Shown piece after piece: positions 61,081 through 64,000 of a stretch of 64,000 nt of DNA. The stretch is taken from contig VZTJ01001640.1 in NCBI GenBank assembly GCA_013397795.1, forward strand, positions 2,324,844 to 2,388,843, written 5' to 3'. Made by a program: the position numbers and the translations under genes. Each line of letters opens with the position of its first letter. Position 1 is the stretch's first letter. Below the pieces are notes generated by a model that was given only the letters and a program-made list of their open reading frames with translations, was not told where the DNA came from and searched no databases. This DNA is from Orthonyx spaldingii. Lineage: Eukaryota > Chordata > Aves > Passeriformes > Orthonychidae.

Positions 61081-62229
61081 GCAAGGCTGTGACTTGCAGA
61101 GCAGCAAGACAATGGGTCACTGCTCATGTTTGCCTGTTTGCCAGCTTCAGCACCCTTCCCAGATGTGTTGCTGTGGTCCTGAATGGAAAGCTGACTGCAT
61201 GTTTGTGTAATTTGTATACATACATCTGCTGAGAACGACTCCTTATGCTTGGTGCACCAGGCAGAGCGAGGGGCCACTGGCCCACATGGTACTGTGTGAG
61301 ATCATCCAGTCCTAAACATAATCTCCAGTTTCATGGCTGCCTCTAGTATATGGTTTCATACAGATTGACCTAAGGAATAGTATTTTGAGACCAAGGAATC
61401 AGAGATGATTCTCTTTTTCTGACTTTAGGCAGCCTTTTCCTGGAGAAGTGACTGTTATTGATGCCGTTCACCAGAACTCTCTGTTGCCATTCATTTCTCT
61501 TGAGCTGTAGAACGTCTCTGATTTCCATCTGATCAGAATTTTTACAGTGCATTCAACAGGTTGGATCAGGCTATGCATGTTTCCAAGGAAAGGAAGGAAA
61601 CAGTAAGGAAAGAAGCAGTGACAATTCATAGTGATCCTCTGGAAACCTGGGCTAAATTCACCAATAGATTAGCAATGGTGGCAATATCCAGGAGTGGATT
61701 TAGCCCAAACATCAGTCAGAACAGTTTCTTTGATCTCCCAAATGGAGAAAAATTAGATTTCTCCTAAAATTGCCTCCCAGTTCCTGAGAATCCAGCACAG
61801 GCTGAGAACTCACACAGGTGCCCTATGTCCCTAAGCATGAAGCCACATCACTTCATCTCACACTTCACATTGCCTGGTCTTCTCATGTGTCTTAGACTCT
61901 GCTGCTGCAAATGGGGAATTGCCCTGAATCCAAATGGAACTAATTGTATGATACAAGAGGCTCCCAACTCTGTCACTGCTTTGCCAGGCTCAAGGACAAG
62001 GATGAATGTACAGTGTGTTGTAGCATTGCAGCCTGCAAGGACTCCAGTGATTACCAGTGCTGATTATTATTAATATTGATGCATGATTAAAAGCACCACG
62101 TCATCTTCTTGGTTTTATGCTGTTTGTGAAGAGAATTCCTAGTGCAGAACAAGAAACGCTCTGATGTGCTTTTGAACACCTTTCCTCAGACTACCTAGAC
62201 CGTTTTTTCCAGTAGGAGGTTGCTCTTTA

Positions 62230-62235
62230 AATAAA
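62230..62235 (+). promoter_or_regulatory. Polyadenylation signal AATAAA (proximal)
   Basis: Canonical hexamer 1150 bp after the stop codon, within TTTAAATAAAAACC. The downstream sequence is T/C-rich (CTTCTTCCTATCCTC) and not strongly GU-rich, so this may be a weaker, proximal site. Confidence 0.4.
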
Positions 62236-62473
62236 AACCTTCTTCCTATCCTCTTTGGTTTTCGGTATCCACGTATTTGAAAGTCTTCACCAGCACATAA
62301 GAGTTCCCTGTGTGTTTGTCTCTCTATGATGCTGCTCGAGACAGGCAGCTTGGGTCCTTAGAAGCTGAGCTTCTTACCCCAAACTAATTCATTAAGTGTG
62401 GCATGTGCCTCTGTACAGATGTCCTGTTCTGCTTGGTTTAGTGTGCAGCTTGGTGCACACAATACTGAATTTT

Positions 62474-62479
62474 AATAAA
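62474..62479 (+). promoter_or_regulatory. Polyadenylation signal AATAAA (middle)
   Basis: Canonical hexamer 1394 bp after the stop, within TTTTAATAAAAGG. GU-containing sequence follows (GGTTGGCTC). A plausible alternative 3' end. Confidence 0.4.
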
Positions 62480-62565
62480 AGGTTGGCTCACAGGAAGGGA
62501 CACGAAAGTGGTGAAACAGGTGTTCCCATTATAATAGTTTGTATAATACTGCTTCAAAGCTTATT

Positions 62566-62571
62566 AATAAA
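62566..62571 (+). promoter_or_regulatory. Polyadenylation signal AATAAA (favoured distal)
   Basis: Canonical hexamer followed within about 10-25 bases by a GU-rich stretch (CTATGTATGTGCATAATT), the usual arrangement of a cleavage/polyadenylation site. It would give a 3' UTR of about 1.5 kb. Further hexamers at 63012-63017 and 63614-63619 could serve longer transcripts. Confidence 0.5.
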
Positions 62572-62600
62572 GAAACTATGTATGTGCATAATTAACTTAA

Positions 62601-64000
62601 AAATCCAATGTTTGTAGGCATGGCAAAAACTTGACACTGTGCTAGGTCCTGATTGCAGCACACCCAAGCCATGCTGTGGGATGTTCAGCATTCAGCACAT
62701 CCCCAGAACACAGGGTAAAAAAATACTGTTGTACATGTCTGTGTCTGTAAATGTGCATGTTTGCCCCCACACTTCTTTCTGTACATAACAGCAACTGCAG
62801 GGCACTTACCAAGGCATGCCAATGGTAAACCCTATTGCAAAGAAAAAGAAATCTGCTTAAATCAGCATTTTCCTTAATGAGATACATATATTTTGGCTAT
62901 AATATTTGTCTTTCTAGCTGTTTCATTCTGAATTTCTTAAGATAGCAGGAATTCAATTCAGTGGGAAAATTCTGCCCTGGTGACTAAACAGTGCAAGAGT
63001 TGTCATAACAAAATAAAAGCAGAGATGTATCTTCTGTGTGTGTTTGGAGCCAAATGTGTGTGAGCAGTACCATGGTTTCAGAGATCCCTGTGGTAGGAGC
63101 TGCAGGAGGCAGGGAGATGGCAAAGGGTGTTTTAAGTGTCTTGGATCCAAAAACAGCTGAGTTGGGAGCAGTGTCCTTGCTCATGGACCACACCTGTATA
63201 AATGCTGCTGTGCAGTGAGAAAAACCTGGTCAACCTCCCTGGCAGCATCCCATGCCTGTGCCAAACAACTTGTCAGCAAATAGTGAGGGTGCTGCAGAAG
63301 GCAGTGGCTGGGAGAAGCCCCCAGCCCAAGGGTGCTCAGCCTGCTGCTGAGGACGTGCAGCAGGACAGGTGGGTGACCAACCTCTTGGGACTGGCACCCG
63401 GATAACTTCAGGAGAAGCAGTTTTGTGGGCTGCCTCCTTTTTTTCCAGGACCTTCTACGGGGAGCAGATGCTCCTCTTCTTTTGACAGACCTCTAGAGGT
63501 CAGGAGAATGCCTCCGTGTGCATTGCACGCTCCACGCTATTAAAATTCTCCCTGAGTCATGGTAATTAAGCAGAGCTAGGCTCTGCACAGAGGAACGGAA
63601 GTGCATTGACTTTAATAAAACAGAGTGTAAAACAACTTTAGATTAACTCCAGCCTTGTTTATTCTTGCACACTTGTAATTCTGGTTTGGTATCCCCCAGT
63701 GAATGGAGCCGTTGTCCCCTGCGCCGGGGCCCGTCACCTCACTTCAGCCTGCTAAGTGCTGAGCAGTGAGAGCAGTGCCTTTTCTTGCTGTCACTAGCTA
63801 ATCCCAAAGAATTTGGAAACAGCCGATGGAGAAAGAGAGGGAGGAGAGGGAAGTCGCCCTGCTCCCCACTGTTTTGTCATTCCTCAAGAGTCAGCAAGGC
63901 TGTCAGGTTGAGACTCACGCCAAATATTCCCATAATGGCCAGAAGAGATGGTGTCTTGGAGGCACTCGCCTGGTCCCCACTGCTGCAGCAGTTTTGGGCT
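62601..64000. other. Downstream flank; no supported gene
   Basis: Past the favoured polyadenylation site. AATAAA hexamers at 63012 and 63614 could extend the transcript. CpG content rises from about 63440 to the window end (for example GCGCCGGGGCCCG near 63740). A 63211-63369 segment followed by 63450-63486 can be joined in frame like two small exons, but the evidence is poor. Confidence 0.4.

Larger units (their letters stand above)
61081..62600 (+). other. Probable 3' UTR of the plus-strand gene
   Basis: The stretch follows the TGA of the terminal exon with no splice requirement. It contains AATAAA at 62230, 62474 and 62566. The exact 3' end is inferred; usage may be alternative. Short open frames inside (for example 61561-61767 and 61825-62073) lack splice sites or coding-like composition and are ignored. 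Confidence 0.5.

Noticed and set aside
60653..61120. 155-codon minus-strand frame over the last exon
   Set aside because: Antisense shadow of the acidic coding frame. The sense frame has the splice site and coherent composition.
63211..63486. Two small segments (63211-63369 and 63450-63486) that can be spliced in frame and end in a stop
   Set aside because: The acceptor at 63449 is good (CTTTTTTTCCAG), but the first segment's sites are mediocre, the tail is only a dozen residues, and no upstream exon is identifiable. It also lies beyond the stop of the main gene.
1..64000. Search for tRNA or rRNA genes, CRISPR arrays, bacterial operons or phage modules
   Set aside because: None seen. Composition, introns, CR1 and LTR content all indicate a vertebrate nuclear genome.

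Overview
The window reads as vertebrate nuclear DNA, most probably from a bird. The bulk is AT-leaning and CpG-poor with no long conserved reading frames. Two degenerate CR1 LINE fragments carry the diagnostic avian CR1 3' region (39850-39972 on the minus strand; 47532-47682 on the plus strand). One solo-LTR-like insertion (about 19190-19584) has the TG...CA ends, TATA box and polyadenylation motif expected of an avian endogenous retrovirus LTR. There is no sign of operons, CRISPR arrays, tRNA or rRNA genes, or any bacterial or phage content.

The only well supported coding content is the 3' end of a plus-strand, multi-exon gene. Its last coding exon (60774-61080) encodes a very acidic, Ser/Glu/Asp-rich C-terminus of 101 complete codons ending in a PDZ-ligand-like S-P-V, followed by a 3' UTR with several AATAAA signals (best 62566-62571). 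Three upstream segments look like earlier exons of the same gene: 4995-5138, 6028-6115 and 9901-10003. All have usable splice sites, all are open in one frame, and their phases join in order (0-0, 0-1, 1-2, 2-stop). If the chain is right, an intron of about 50.8 kb separates 10003 from 60774. I cannot name the gene with confidence. The first exon has a stretch reminiscent of a Ras-association fold, and ANKFN1 is one speculative candidate, but nothing here proves it.

Layout: 1-4994, upstream intron or flank; 4995-10003, cluster of three candidate exons, with an exon-like CpG-rich minus-strand segment at 6995-7200 between the second and third; 10004-60773, one very large presumed intron holding the LTR, both CR1 pieces, microsatellites, two minisatellite-like repeats, AT-rich blocks that look like conserved regulatory DNA, and two further 3n-length exon-like segments (21459-21557, 22479-22541); 60774 to about 62600, last exon and 3' UTR; 62600-64000, downstream flank. 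No previously undescribed system is evident. The most useful leads are the split gene model, the phase-neutral cassette candidates inside the giant intron, and the stranded exon-like segment near 7 kb.
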